30,414 nucleotides of DNA, from the NCBI GenBank assembly GCA_902489225.1, contig CABTZA010000002.1:1-30414 (forward strand). The letters are read 5' to 3'. Source of the stretch: an uncultured Collinsella sp. GTDB taxonomy: Bacteria; Actinomycetota; Coriobacteriia; Coriobacteriales; Coriobacteriaceae. The notes beneath the pieces were generated by a model. The model saw nothing but the letters and a program-made list of their open reading frames with translations, made no database searches and was not told the origin of the DNA. Within the stretch, counting starts at the first letter, position 1, and every line of letters starts with the position of its first letter. Both the position numbers and the translations under genes were made by a program. This document shows positions 7,405 to 14,838 of the stretch, piece by piece.

Positions 7405-8247
7405 ATGATTGTGTTTTCCGATATGGATGGGACGCTGCTGACGAGTGATAAGCAGATGAGCGACGCCGCCTGGGCGATGCTCGACGAGCTTGCGCGACGC
7501 GGTATTGAGTTTGTGCCCTGCACGGGGCGCCCGCTGTCGGGCGTCTTTGAGCCCATCCTCGCCCACCCCGCCGTACACTACGCGGTCTGCGCCAACGGCG
7601 CCAGCGTCTGGCAGCTCGACGACGGTATGCCCACCGATACCTCACGTGCTACGCGCATTTTGAGCCGACCGCTCGACCGCGCCATCGCCCACCGCGTCCA
7701 TAGCATTGCCGCCGGCCATGACGTCACCTTCGATATCTTCGCGGACGGGCAGTGCTTCCTCCCCCGCTCGCTCTACACGCGCCTAGACGAGTTCTGTGGC
7801 GGCGACCCGCACATCGCGGCTTCGCTCAAGCGCACACGAACACCGATCGACATGGATATCGACAGCAAGATCGACGAGGTCGAGACACTCGAACGCATCG
7901 CCATGTACTGGCACGACCCGGCCGATCGCGACGCCATCGCGGCTGCGCTTGATTCGCTCGGCGGGATCGAGGTCACGCGTTCGTACGCCATGAATATCGA
8001 GGTCATGGGCGAGGGCGCTACCAAGGGAACGGCCCTCACTTGGCTATGCGAGCACCTGGGCGAGCGTCTCGCCGACGCCTGGGCCTTTGGCGACAACATC
8101 AACGACATCCCCATGCTGCAGGCGGCGGGCCACGGCATGGCCATGATCAACGCCGAGCCCGAGGACCGCGAGGCCGCTGACGCCATCACCGAGTTCGACA
8201 ACGACCACGACGGCGTCGCCCACGCCATCATGGCTGCCCTCGCCTAG
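7405..8247 (+). CDS. Cof-type HAD-superfamily phosphatase
   Basis: A 280-residue cytosolic phosphatase of the haloacid dehalogenase superfamily, Cof/type IIB cap subgroup. Motif I is DMDGT (Asp6 nucleophile, Asp8 acid/base), motif II is CTGRP, the motif III Lys is in GATKGTAL (Lys207) and motif IV is GDNINDIPML (Asp230, Asp234). The cap between motifs II and III spans about residues 85-195. Family members act on sugar phosphates, pyridoxal phosphate or flavin mononucleotide; the substrate cannot be predicted. The ribosome site AAAGGG lies about nine bases before the ATG. It converges with a second HAD gene of the same subgroup on the other strand, but the two share little beyond the motifs, so they are not a recent duplication. 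Confidence 0.92.
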   Translation: MIVFSDMDGTLLTSDKQMSDAAWAMLDELARRGIEFVPCTGRPLSGVFEPILAHPAVHYAVCANGASVWQLDDGMPTDTSRATRILSRPLDRAIAHRVHSIAAGHDVTFDIFADGQCFLPRSLYTRLDEFCGGDPHIAASLKRTRTPIDMDIDSKIDEVETLERIAMYWHDPADRDAIAAALDSLGGIEVTRSYAMNIEVMGEGATKGTALTWLCEHLGERLADAWAFGDNINDIPMLQAAGHGMAMINAEPEDREAADAITEFDNDHDGVAHAIMAALA

Positions 8248-8263
8248 CAGCAGCAACCCGGCA

Positions 8264-8300
8264 GGGTAGCTAATTTGGGACGGGGCCATTTTAGCTACCC
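8264..8300. repeat. Intergenic inverted repeat between convergent HAD genes
   Basis: Perfect 10-base arms GGGTAGCTAA (8264-8273) and TTAGCTACCC (8291-8300) flank a 17-base loop. Further inverted pieces CCGGCAG/CTGCCGG lie at 8258-8264, 8328-8337 and 8350-8356. It could act as a terminator for both genes, although neither side has a T-run. Confidence 0.6.
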
Positions 8301-8357
8301 ACGGAAAACCGCAAGGACTGTCCCCGGCTGCCGGCAGAGACGTCCCCAACTGCCGGA

Positions 8358-9152
8358 TTAGGCGAGGCTCTCCAGCACGCGACGGAGCTCCTGTTGGACA
8401 GCGTGGTCGCGGTTACGACCCACCACGCGATCGGCAACGGCCTTGAGCGCAGGGCGCGCGTTTTCCATCGCGCAGCCTGTGCCGACAAAGCGAATGATCT
8501 CGTAGTCGTTCATCGAGTCGCCAAACGCCATGACCTCGTCGCGTCCAATGCCGTAATGCTCCGCGAGCTGCGCGATACCCGAGGCCTTCGACACACCGGG
8601 CTGCATGGCATCGATCCACGCGTTGCCCGAAGGCGCAAAAGTAAAGAGCTGACCAAGTTCGCGCTGTAGCACGTACGCACTGTCCATAACCGCACTGTCG
8701 TCGCAAAAGATACTCGCTTTGATGATATTTACGCTGGGATCGGGCAGCTCCCAAATGCGCTCGGCATTGGGAAGGTCCTTATCGACCTCACGCACGAACT
8801 TGCACTCGTCATCGAGCAGGAAGGACTTGGTTCGGTCAAAGAGCGCAAGATGCAGATTGGGAAACGTCCTGACGGCTTGGGCGAGCCTTCGAATCGCCAG
8901 GTGGGAATACACCTCACGGTCTACCATCTTACCGTCGGCGTAGACCTGGGCGCCGTTAGCGGCGACAAAGTCCATCTTGTCACGAACGGGCGCAAAGAAC
9001 TCGCACAGACGGTCATAGCGACGCCCCGACGACGCGGCAAAATGCACGCCACGCTCACGCAGGGCCACGATAAGCTCGTAGGTCTCGGGCGGCACTTGGC
9101 TATTCTCATCGAGCAGCGTGCCATCCATATCGGATGCGATTAATTTGATCAT
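8358..9152 (-). CDS. Cof-type HAD-superfamily phosphatase
   Basis: A 264-residue HAD phosphatase of the type IIB cap (Cof) subgroup. Motif I is SDMDGTLLD (Asp8, Asp10), motif II is ASSGRR, the motif III Lys is in GVSKASGIA, and motif IV is FGDSMNDYEII. The substrate is probably a phosphorylated metabolite and is unknown. The chosen ATG at 9152 has a strong AAAGGAG ribosome site at the right distance. A further in-frame ATG at 9188 would add MSDSVKPERSFS but has only a weak ribosome site. The preferred ribosome site lies in one arm of a 13-base-pair inverted repeat, which suggests translational control. The gene ends opposite the first HAD gene. Confidence 0.92.
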   Translation of the reverse strand: MIKLIASDMDGTLLDENSQVPPETYELIVALRERGVHFAASSGRRYDRLCEFFAPVRDKMDFVAANGAQVYADGKMVDREVYSHLAIRRLAQAVRTFPNLHLALFDRTKSFLLDDECKFVREVDKDLPNAERIWELPDPSVNIIKASIFCDDSAVMDSAYVLQRELGQLFTFAPSGNAWIDAMQPGVSKASGIAQLAEHYGIGRDEVMAFGDSMNDYEIIRFVGTGCAMENARPALKAVADRVVGRNRDHAVQQELRRVLESLA

Positions 9153-9157
9153 AGAAA

Positions 9158-9219
9158 AGCTCCTTTCGGGCTTGACGGAATCAGACATAAATCCAACTCA
9201 ACCGTACCCAAAAGGAGCT
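9158..9219 (-). promoter_or_regulatory. Leader stem that covers the ribosome site of the second HAD gene
   Basis: On the minus strand AGCTCCTTTTGGG (9207-9219) can pair with CCCGAAAGGAGCT (9158-9170) over 13 pairs, including one G-U. The 36-base loop contains ACGG/CCGT, which extends the stem by four pairs. The second arm includes the ribosome site AAAGGAG, just before the ATG at 9152. In RNA this would hide the ribosome site. Confidence 0.55.
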
Positions 9220-9326
9220 CGTGCAGACCGCTCAGACAAAACCATTACAAGGGCTTGGCGGACGCTTCACATGCCCCCCCCTCGACACCACGCACAGGCA
9301 CGGCACCAAGAAACATGCCGAAGAGT

Positions 9327-9371
9327 GTCCCCAATGACTAGTCGTTTAAGAACGTCCCCAATGACTAGTCG
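9327..9371. repeat. Two direct copies of an 18-base repeat
   Basis: GTCCCCAATGACTAGTCG occurs at 9327-9344 and again at 9354-9371, a period of 27 bases. The second copy includes the stop codon of adenine deaminase. The core GTCCCCAA also occurs at 8342-8349 and 11322-11329. Confidence 0.8.
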
Positions 9372-11185
9372 GCGTAGGTGAAGGTGGTGACGTCGAACAT
9401 GCCCTCGGGACGGATGCGGAGCGTCGGGATCACCGGCAGGGGCAGGAAGATGATGCCCATGATGGGGTCGAGCGGCGGCTCGATACCCATGGCGCGCGCC
9501 TTGACCATAAAGTCGTCGTGCTGCGCGGCGACATCCTCGGCCGTACCCTCGCTCATCAGACCACCAAGCGCCAGCGGAATGCGCGCCACGACCTCGCCGT
9601 TGCGCACCAGCACGTGGCCGCCCTGGCCAACAGCCTCGACGGCAGCCATCATATCGCCCGCGTTGTCGCCCACCACGCACACGTTGTGCGAGTCGTGGCC
9701 AATCGTCGAGGCGATGGCGCCACCGGTGATGGTAAAGCCACGCACCCAGCCGCGGCCAATATGCTTGCCGACCAGGCCCATGCCGGCGGGACCGTCGCCA
9801 TCGGCGCCCTCGGCCTGCAGCGACACGCCGCGGCCATGGCGCTCGATCAGCATAATGCGGCGCAAGTCCTCGGCGCTCTCGGGGCGGGCCATACCCGTGA
9901 TAGCCATACCCGGGATGACATCGATAACGGCCTCGCCCGGCTTAAAGGCATAGTCAAACACGTCGAGCGAAAGCTTCGGCAGCTTAACGGAGGCGCGCAG
10001 CTCATCGGCAAGGGCCGCAACCTCGGCCATCTCGGGTGCAATCTCGCCCACAAAGGTGCCATCCTGCGCCACCAGAGCACCGGCGGCATATACGCGATGC
10101 GGAGCCGTGGCAAACGTCAGGTCGTTGAGTACCAGCAGGTCGGCACGCTTGCCCGGGGCGATGGCGCCACGCAGTTCGTGCGGGTCGCGGCAACCGTGGT
10201 CCAGGCCAAACGCCTCGGCCGTAGAAAGGGACGCCATAGAGATGGCAACCACGGGGTCAATACCGGCCTCGATGGCCACGCGGCAGGCATTGTCGATCAT
10301 GCCGGCCGAAAGCGCATCGGAGGGAGCGCGGTCGTCGGTCGCAAAGCAGCAGCGGCGGGCGCGGGCAGGATTCTCCAGCAGCATCGGGGACAAATTGGCC
10401 AGGTCGTGGCTGCACGTGCCCTCACGCAGCATCACATACATGCCGCGGGACAGCTTGTCGAGTGCCTCCTCGGGAATCGTCGACTCGTGGTCGGCGATAA
10501 TGCCCGCTGCGGCATAGGCGTTGAGGTCCTTACCGGCAACGAGCGGCGCGTGGCCGTCAACCTGTTTGGACGGCGTCTGGTTGGCAGCATCGATGCGAGC
10601 ACAGGTCTCGGGGTCGGCCATAAAGACGCCCGGCAGGTTCATCATTTCGCCCAGACCAAAGACATCACCCGGATGCTCGACAAAAAACGTCTGCATATCG
10701 GCAGCCGAAATAACGGCACCGGCCTGCTCGTCGGGCAGCGCGGGCACGCACGAAGGCATCATGTACTTGATGGAGATGGGTGCGCGGCGGCCGTCCTCGA
10801 TCATAAAGCGCAAGCCGTCGAGACCGGCAACATTGGCAATCTCGTGGCTGTCGGCAATGGCGGTGGTAGTACCGCGCGTCGCGGCCATGCGAGCATACTC
10901 GGCGGGACGGATGTTCGAAGACTCGATATGCAGATGCCCGTCAATAAAACCGGGAGCGAGATAGCGACCCTGGCAGTCGATGACCTCAGTTGCCTCGTAG
11001 GTGCCAGCAGCATCGTCGCGACCATCGTAGAGCACGCCGACGATCACACCGTCCTTGACGGCAACGCTACCGGGCGCCACACGCTGGCCATACACGTCGA
11101 CGATCTGCGCATTGGTAAACAGCGTGTCGACGGGCACGCAACCCTCGGCGGCCTCGATCACAGTCCTCATGACCTCAACGGACAT
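9365..11185 (-). CDS. ade: Adenine deaminase
   Basis: A 606-residue metal-dependent amidohydrolase that converts adenine to hypoxanthine and ammonia for purine salvage. Landmarks: the metal-binding strand APGFIDGHLHIESS (His84, His86), the family-typical DSHEIANV (usually DPHEIANV), a metal-region CFATDDRAPSD, the VVGDNAGDM block, and the C-terminal LPLPVIPTLRI that marks Ade-type enzymes. Its length agrees with the family. The ATG at 11185 follows AAAGGAG; an ATG four bases earlier is out of frame. The gene is alone between terminators. Its leader holds a hairpin followed by six T, so transcription attenuation is possible. The stop codon lies in an intergenic repeat. Confidence 0.93.
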   Translation of the reverse strand: MSVEVMRTVIEAAEGCVPVDTLFTNAQIVDVYGQRVAPGSVAVKDGVIVGVLYDGRDDAAGTYEATEVIDCQGRYLAPGFIDGHLHIESSNIRPAEYARMAATRGTTTAIADSHEIANVAGLDGLRFMIEDGRRAPISIKYMMPSCVPALPDEQAGAVISAADMQTFFVEHPGDVFGLGEMMNLPGVFMADPETCARIDAANQTPSKQVDGHAPLVAGKDLNAYAAAGIIADHESTIPEEALDKLSRGMYVMLREGTCSHDLANLSPMLLENPARARRCCFATDDRAPSDALSAGMIDNACRVAIEAGIDPVVAISMASLSTAEAFGLDHGCRDPHELRGAIAPGKRADLLVLNDLTFATAPHRVYAAGALVAQDGTFVGEIAPEMAEVAALADELRASVKLPKLSLDVFDYAFKPGEAVIDVIPGMAITGMARPESAEDLRRIMLIERHGRGVSLQAEGADGDGPAGMGLVGKHIGRGWVRGFTITGGAIASTIGHDSHNVCVVGDNAGDMMAAVEAVGQGGHVLVRNGEVVARIPLALGGLMSEGTAEDVAAQHDDFMVKARAMGIEPPLDPIMGIIFLPLPVIPTLRIRPEGMFDVTTFTYAD

Positions 11186-11205
11186 ACATACTCCTTTAAC
11201 CGTAG

Positions 11206-11241
11206 AAAAAAGCTGCGGAGCGGACAGACCTTCACCGCAGC
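11206..11241 (-). promoter_or_regulatory. Terminator-like hairpin in the adenine deaminase leader
   Basis: On the minus strand GCTGCGG (11235-11241) and CCGCAGC (11212-11218) form a seven-base stem with a 16-base loop, and six T follow directly. It lies between a candidate promoter and the ribosome site, so it would act as an attenuator. No known purine riboswitch core is visible. Confidence 0.55.
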
Positions 11242-11253
11242 AAACCAATAGCC

Positions 11254-11281
11254 ATTGTATGCCCAAACGATGGGTCAACAA
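11254..11281 (-). promoter_or_regulatory. Candidate promoter for adenine deaminase
   Basis: On the minus strand TTGTTG (11276-11281) and TACAAT (11254-11259) are separated by 16 bases. The -10 matches five of six bases; the -35 matches only its TTG. The start of transcription would fall a few bases before the leader hairpin. Confidence 0.45.
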
Positions 11282-11342
11282 TACGCCTCTCCGCTTAACG
11301 GCACCGCCAAATAATCCCTCCGTCCCCAAGGGATCATCGTAA

Positions 11343-11380
11343 TCAAAAAGGCCGCAGCCGGAATCATTCCGGCTGCGGCC
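11343..11380 (-). terminator. Intrinsic terminator after tyrosyl-tRNA synthetase
   Basis: A perfect 14-base stem (arms GGCCGCAGCCGGAA at 11350-11363 and its complement at 11367-11380) has a three-base loop and runs into TTTTTGATT on the minus strand. Confidence 0.95.
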
Positions 11381-11409
11381 CTATCGCACATGTTAGGTTG
11401 ACCTACTTG

Positions 11410-12621
11410 CTAGACCAACTTGAAGCCCTTGCGCTTGCCCACAGAAAGGGTGTCGCCCAGCTTAAGGGCGCTGGGATCGATGTTATAGCTCTTGGGAGCC
11501 ACGGCCTTGCCGTTGATCTTGACGCCGCCGCCGTCGATATCGCGACGAGCCTGGCCGGCGCTCGCCGAAAGACCCAGGTCCTTGAGCAGGCCTGCGAGGT
11601 AGATCTGGCCTTCGTCGTTGACGGTCAGCTCAACGTGCTTCTCGGGGAAGTCGGCAAGCTGGCCCTCCTTGAACACGCGGTCGAACTCGGCCTGAGCCTC
11701 GTCGCCGGCACCGGCGCCGTGGTAGGTGTCGCACAGGTCGCGACCCAGAGCGCGCTTGAGCTCATAGGGATCGGCAGAGCCGTCGGCCAGAGCAGCGTCG
11801 ATCTTGTCGACCTCGGCCGGGGTGAGCGAGCTCGCCAGGCGGTAGTACTTGCCAATCATCTCGTCGGGGATGGACATGGTCTTGCCGAACATATCCTTGG
11901 GCGCGTCGGTCAGGCCGATGTAGTTACCGTAGGACTTGGACATCTTACGGACGCCATCGGTGCCCTCGAGCAGCGGCATGGTGAGCGCAATCTGCGGCTC
12001 CATGCCCATCTTCTCCATGAGCTCACGGCCGGCGAGCAGGTTGAAGAGCTGATCGGTGCCGCCCATCTCCACGTCAGCCTTGATCTGCACGGAGTCGAAA
12101 GCCTGCATCACGGGATACAGGAACTCATGCAGGGCGATCGGCGTCTGAGACTGGTAGCGCTTGGTAAAGTCGTCGCGCTCGAGAATACGGGCGACGGTGA
12201 ACTTGGAGCACACCTGCAGCAGGCCGGCAAGGTCCATCGAAAGGATCCAATCGCCGTTGTGCACGATGGTGGTCTTCTCGGGATCCAAGATCTTCATGGC
12301 CTGGCTCACGTAGGTCTCGGCATTGGCCTCGATCTGCTCCTGCGAAAGCTGCGGACGGGTGGAGTTCTTGCCCGAGGGATCACCAATCAGCGCGGTACCG
12401 TTGCCGATGATGAGGGTGACGTTGTGGCCCAGGTCCTGGAACTGACGCATCTTGCGCAGCGGCACGGCGTGGCCCAAGTGCAGGTCGGGGCTGGTGGGGT
12501 CGACGCCGAGCTTGATGTTGAGGGGCTCGCCCTTCTCAAGCTTCTTGCGAAGGTCGGCCTCGGGAACGATCTGCGCGGCGCCCGAGGTGATGATACGCAT
12601 TTGCTCGTCAACAGACAGCAT
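11410..12621 (-). CDS. tyrS: Tyrosyl-tRNA synthetase
   Basis: A 403-residue class I aminoacyl-tRNA synthetase that charges tRNA-Tyr. The HIGH motif is HLGH (residues 48-51) within DPTSPDLHLGHAVPL, and the second signature is KMSKS (226-230) rather than the KFGKS of the common bacterial TyrS, placing it in the TyrZ-like clade. The C-terminal S4-like RNA-binding domain includes VKINGKAV and ends in KRKGFKLV. The ATG at 12621 follows AAAGGAGG by seven bases; in-frame upstream sequence to 12717 lacks a ribosome site and is rejected. It lies 96 bases downstream of the U32-family gene with its own candidate promoter. No T-box element is visible in the short leader. Confidence 0.95.
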   Translation of the reverse strand: MLSVDEQMRIITSGAAQIVPEADLRKKLEKGEPLNIKLGVDPTSPDLHLGHAVPLRKMRQFQDLGHNVTLIIGNGTALIGDPSGKNSTRPQLSQEQIEANAETYVSQAMKILDPEKTTIVHNGDWILSMDLAGLLQVCSKFTVARILERDDFTKRYQSQTPIALHEFLYPVMQAFDSVQIKADVEMGGTDQLFNLLAGRELMEKMGMEPQIALTMPLLEGTDGVRKMSKSYGNYIGLTDAPKDMFGKTMSIPDEMIGKYYRLASSLTPAEVDKIDAALADGSADPYELKRALGRDLCDTYHGAGAGDEAQAEFDRVFKEGQLADFPEKHVELTVNDEGQIYLAGLLKDLGLSASAGQARRDIDGGGVKINGKAVAPKSYNIDPSALKLGDTLSVGKRKGFKLV

Positions 12622-12689
12622 TGGGTATCCTCCTTTTGCTATAGCACCCTCACCGGATACGGCGGTGCTGGAAGTCCATAAACTCTCAT

Positions 12690-12698
12690 ATGATAACA
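12690..12698 (-). promoter_or_regulatory. Candidate extended -10 promoter for tyrS
   Basis: On the minus strand the sequence reads TGTTATCAT, an extended -10 (TGn plus TATCAT). No clear -35 is seen. It would give a leader of about 60 bases before the tyrS ATG. Confidence 0.35.
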
Positions 12699-12717
12699 AA
12701 CTGACGCGACGCGGCAC

Positions 12718-14676
12718 CTACGACAGGAAAATCCTCGTCCTGCCGCACGCGTCAACGGCGACCGGCAGACGTGTACCGTCACGCTCGACCAGATAGCGTA
12801 CCTGCCGACGACGCAAGCAGTCGCGGCAACGGACCTGTCCCGTCGCATCGGTGGCGCAGACGCCCTCGGCGGTCAGCAGGCAGTGCTCGCACACCATAAG
12901 CTCGGGACGGTCGGCGTCGACCGGACCCAAGACGCCGGGCTCAGCAGCCAGTTCGGCAATACGCTCCGCATCATTGCCGAGCAACTCGGCCGGCAAGTAC
13001 ACCCGCCCCACACCGAGTCCGCGCAGCCAGGCAAGCGTGGCCCGATTCGCGCAGAACACCGGCGCCGCCACGTCAAACGTCACGCCCAGCTCGCGAGCGA
13101 TCACCACCTGTCCCAGGTTGCGGCAGACGACGCGCCCGGCACGCTGCATCAGTGAGCGAGTCCGGTCAGCGTCACCCGTGCGGCACACCTCGTCAAGCAC
13201 CACAACGGCGTCGGACAAATCGAGTTCTCCGCGCGGGTCGGCATCCATCAGCTGCCAAGCAAAAACCATGCGAGTGGGAACCGCGCACTCCACCGACTCC
13301 GTCGACGCACCGCCATCCACCGCAACGTCCTCAAAGGGCAGCACCTCAACGGCGTGCGCAGCGGGCGCAATCGCATCCGCCTCGGCCCGCATGCGCTCCA
13401 ACACCGCCGCCGTCTGATCCAACACGCCGGCGCTGCGAATCAGGTACACCTCGCAGCCCGCGTCCACCTTACGCTTGCAATGCACGACGACGCGCTTCCC
13501 CGCTGCGGCATCCACCGGGCAGGGCACCTGCGGCCAGCGCTTGGGCACATCGGGACGCGCGTCGACACCCGGATAGAACCGAATCTCGAGCGTGTCGCCC
13601 GCCGCCACGGCGGCGTCGAGCTCAACGGTCACCTCTTCGTGGCCCACAGCGACCAAACGCCCCACGCGCACGCCCTGGTTAATTGCGCGCTCAAAGCTCA
13701 TCAGCTCGGCACCCGAACGCCCTCGCAGGTACGCATCGGTGAACCCGCGGTTGAACGACCTACCCAGCTCACGCTCAAGCTCCGCCACGATATCGGGCTC
13801 CCACGCGCCGTCGCGCACCATATCGAGCGCCCGGCGCCACACCCGCACTACGTTGAACACATAGTCGGGATTCTTCATGCGCCCCTCGATCTTGAGCGAC
13901 GCCACGCCGGCATCTACAAGCTCGGGCAGATGTGCAATACCCAGATAGTCGCGCGGGCACAGCAGGCGATCTCCCTCGACGGTGACAACGCTCTGCCCCG
14001 CCTCGTCCACCAGGTCGTACGCCAGACGGCACGGCTGCGTGCAGTCGCCGCGCATCGCCGAGCGCCCACGCCGCAGGGCCGAGAACTCGCACGCCCCCGA
14101 ATAGCCGATGCAAATCGCACCGTGGCAGAATACCTCGATGGGCACGCCCGTGGCACATAGCGCCGCAATCTCGTCGACCGTCAGCTCGCGTGCCGTCGTC
14201 ACGCGCTCGACTCCCAGCTCATCGGCGGCAAGCCGCACGGCGCCTTCGCTATGAGCGCCCGCCTGCGTAGACAGGTGAATCTCGACCCCGGGAATCGCCG
14301 CGCGCAGCACGCAGGCCAACCCGGCATCGGCCACAATCAGAGCATCGGCGCCCAGCTCCAGTGCATGAGCTCCCAACACCACCGCGTCGGATAACTCATC
14401 GTCAAACACGAACACGTTGAGCGTCACGTACACGCGCGCGCCATGGGCATGCGCCACGGCACAACCGCGCACAAACTCGTCATCCGTAAAGCCATGGGCG
14501 CTCACACGGGCGTTAAAGCCGCCCAACCCCGCATAGATGGCATCGGCGCCCGCGGCGATGGCCGCAAGCATCTGGTCGAGCCCGCCCGCCGGCGCCAGCA
14601 GCTCGGGCAGCGCCGCACCGGCAGCATCCAATCCAGTCTTGTGTTGTCCGCTCGGCCCCATCGTCCGAATCGCCAT
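12718..14676 (-). CDS. Peptidase U32 family protein (RlhA/YdcP-like)
   Basis: A 652-residue protein of the U32 family. The N-terminal half is the TIM-barrel-like U32 domain: ELLAPAGGLDQMLAAIAAGA, GADALIVADAGL and EIHLSTQAG, then the conserved cysteine region with CHGAICIGYSGACEFS and GDCTQPCR, which in this family binds an iron-sulfur cluster, and LKIEGRMKNPDYV. The C-terminal half is less conserved and includes a Cys pair region (CEHC and CRDC) that could bind a metal. Family members act in 23S rRNA hydroxylation (RlhA), tRNA hydroxylation or ubiquinone synthesis rather than proteolysis; the length and fused C-terminal region fit the RlhA/YdcP-like group best. The ATG at 14676 has an AAGGAG ribosome site; an ATG at 14703 does not. 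Confidence 0.85.
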   Translation of the reverse strand: MAIRTMGPSGQHKTGLDAAGAALPELLAPAGGLDQMLAAIAAGADAIYAGLGGFNARVSAHGFTDDEFVRGCAVAHAHGARVYVTLNVFVFDDELSDAVVLGAHALELGADALIVADAGLACVLRAAIPGVEIHLSTQAGAHSEGAVRLAADELGVERVTTARELTVDEIAALCATGVPIEVFCHGAICIGYSGACEFSALRRGRSAMRGDCTQPCRLAYDLVDEAGQSVVTVEGDRLLCPRDYLGIAHLPELVDAGVASLKIEGRMKNPDYVFNVVRVWRRALDMVRDGAWEPDIVAELERELGRSFNRGFTDAYLRGRSGAELMSFERAINQGVRVGRLVAVGHEEVTVELDAAVAAGDTLEIRFYPGVDARPDVPKRWPQVPCPVDAAAGKRVVVHCKRKVDAGCEVYLIRSAGVLDQTAAVLERMRAEADAIAPAAHAVEVLPFEDVAVDGGASTESVECAVPTRMVFAWQLMDADPRGELDLSDAVVVLDEVCRTGDADRTRSLMQRAGRVVCRNLGQVVIARELGVTFDVAAPVFCANRATLAWLRGLGVGRVYLPAELLGNDAERIAELAAEPGVLGPVDADRPELMVCEHCLLTAEGVCATDATGQVRCRDCLRRRQVRYLVERDGTRLPVAVDACGRTRIFLS

Positions 14677-14790
14677 CGACAAACTCCTTACCAAGGTATG
14701 CATTCACTCTGGAAAATGCCGCCTTCCAGCATACACGAGGCCTCGCGCACCCCGTTTGGTTTATCGTGTAATAACTTATGTCCATCCTGC

Positions 14791-14814
14791 CCCGACGGCA
14801 CATCCGCCGTCGGG
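14791..14814 (+). promoter_or_regulatory. Hairpin in the leader of the penicillin-binding protein gene
   Basis: Perfect nine-base arms CCCGACGGC (14791-14799) and GCCGTCGGG (14806-14814) flank a six-base loop, 24 bases before the ATG. There is no T-run, so it is not a simple terminator. Its role is unknown. Confidence 0.4.
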
Positions 14815-14838
14815 CACGACATACCTGGAGGTCAATAT

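Noticed and set aside
9518..11251. 577-residue open frame antisense to adenine deaminase
   Set aside because: Long antisense frames are common in high G+C genes; it has no motif or ribosome site, and the opposite strand encodes a complete known enzyme.
11186..11342. Purine riboswitch before adenine deaminase
   Set aside because: The conserved three-way junction core bases are not found and the leader after the candidate promoter is too short; only a terminator-like hairpin is seen.
11398..12681. 427-residue open frame antisense to tyrosyl-tRNA synthetase
   Set aside because: Leu/Val/Gly/His-rich mirror product of the codon bias of the real gene; no domain is recognisable.
12622..12717. T-box riboswitch before tyrS
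   Set aside because: The leader is under 100 bases, and neither the T-box sequence nor a terminator/antiterminator pair is present.
14443..14838. N-terminal extension of the penicillin-binding protein by 132 residues
   Set aside because: It would overlap the U32-family gene on the other strand and displace the membrane helix from the N-terminus; the ATG at 14839 has a strong ribosome site.
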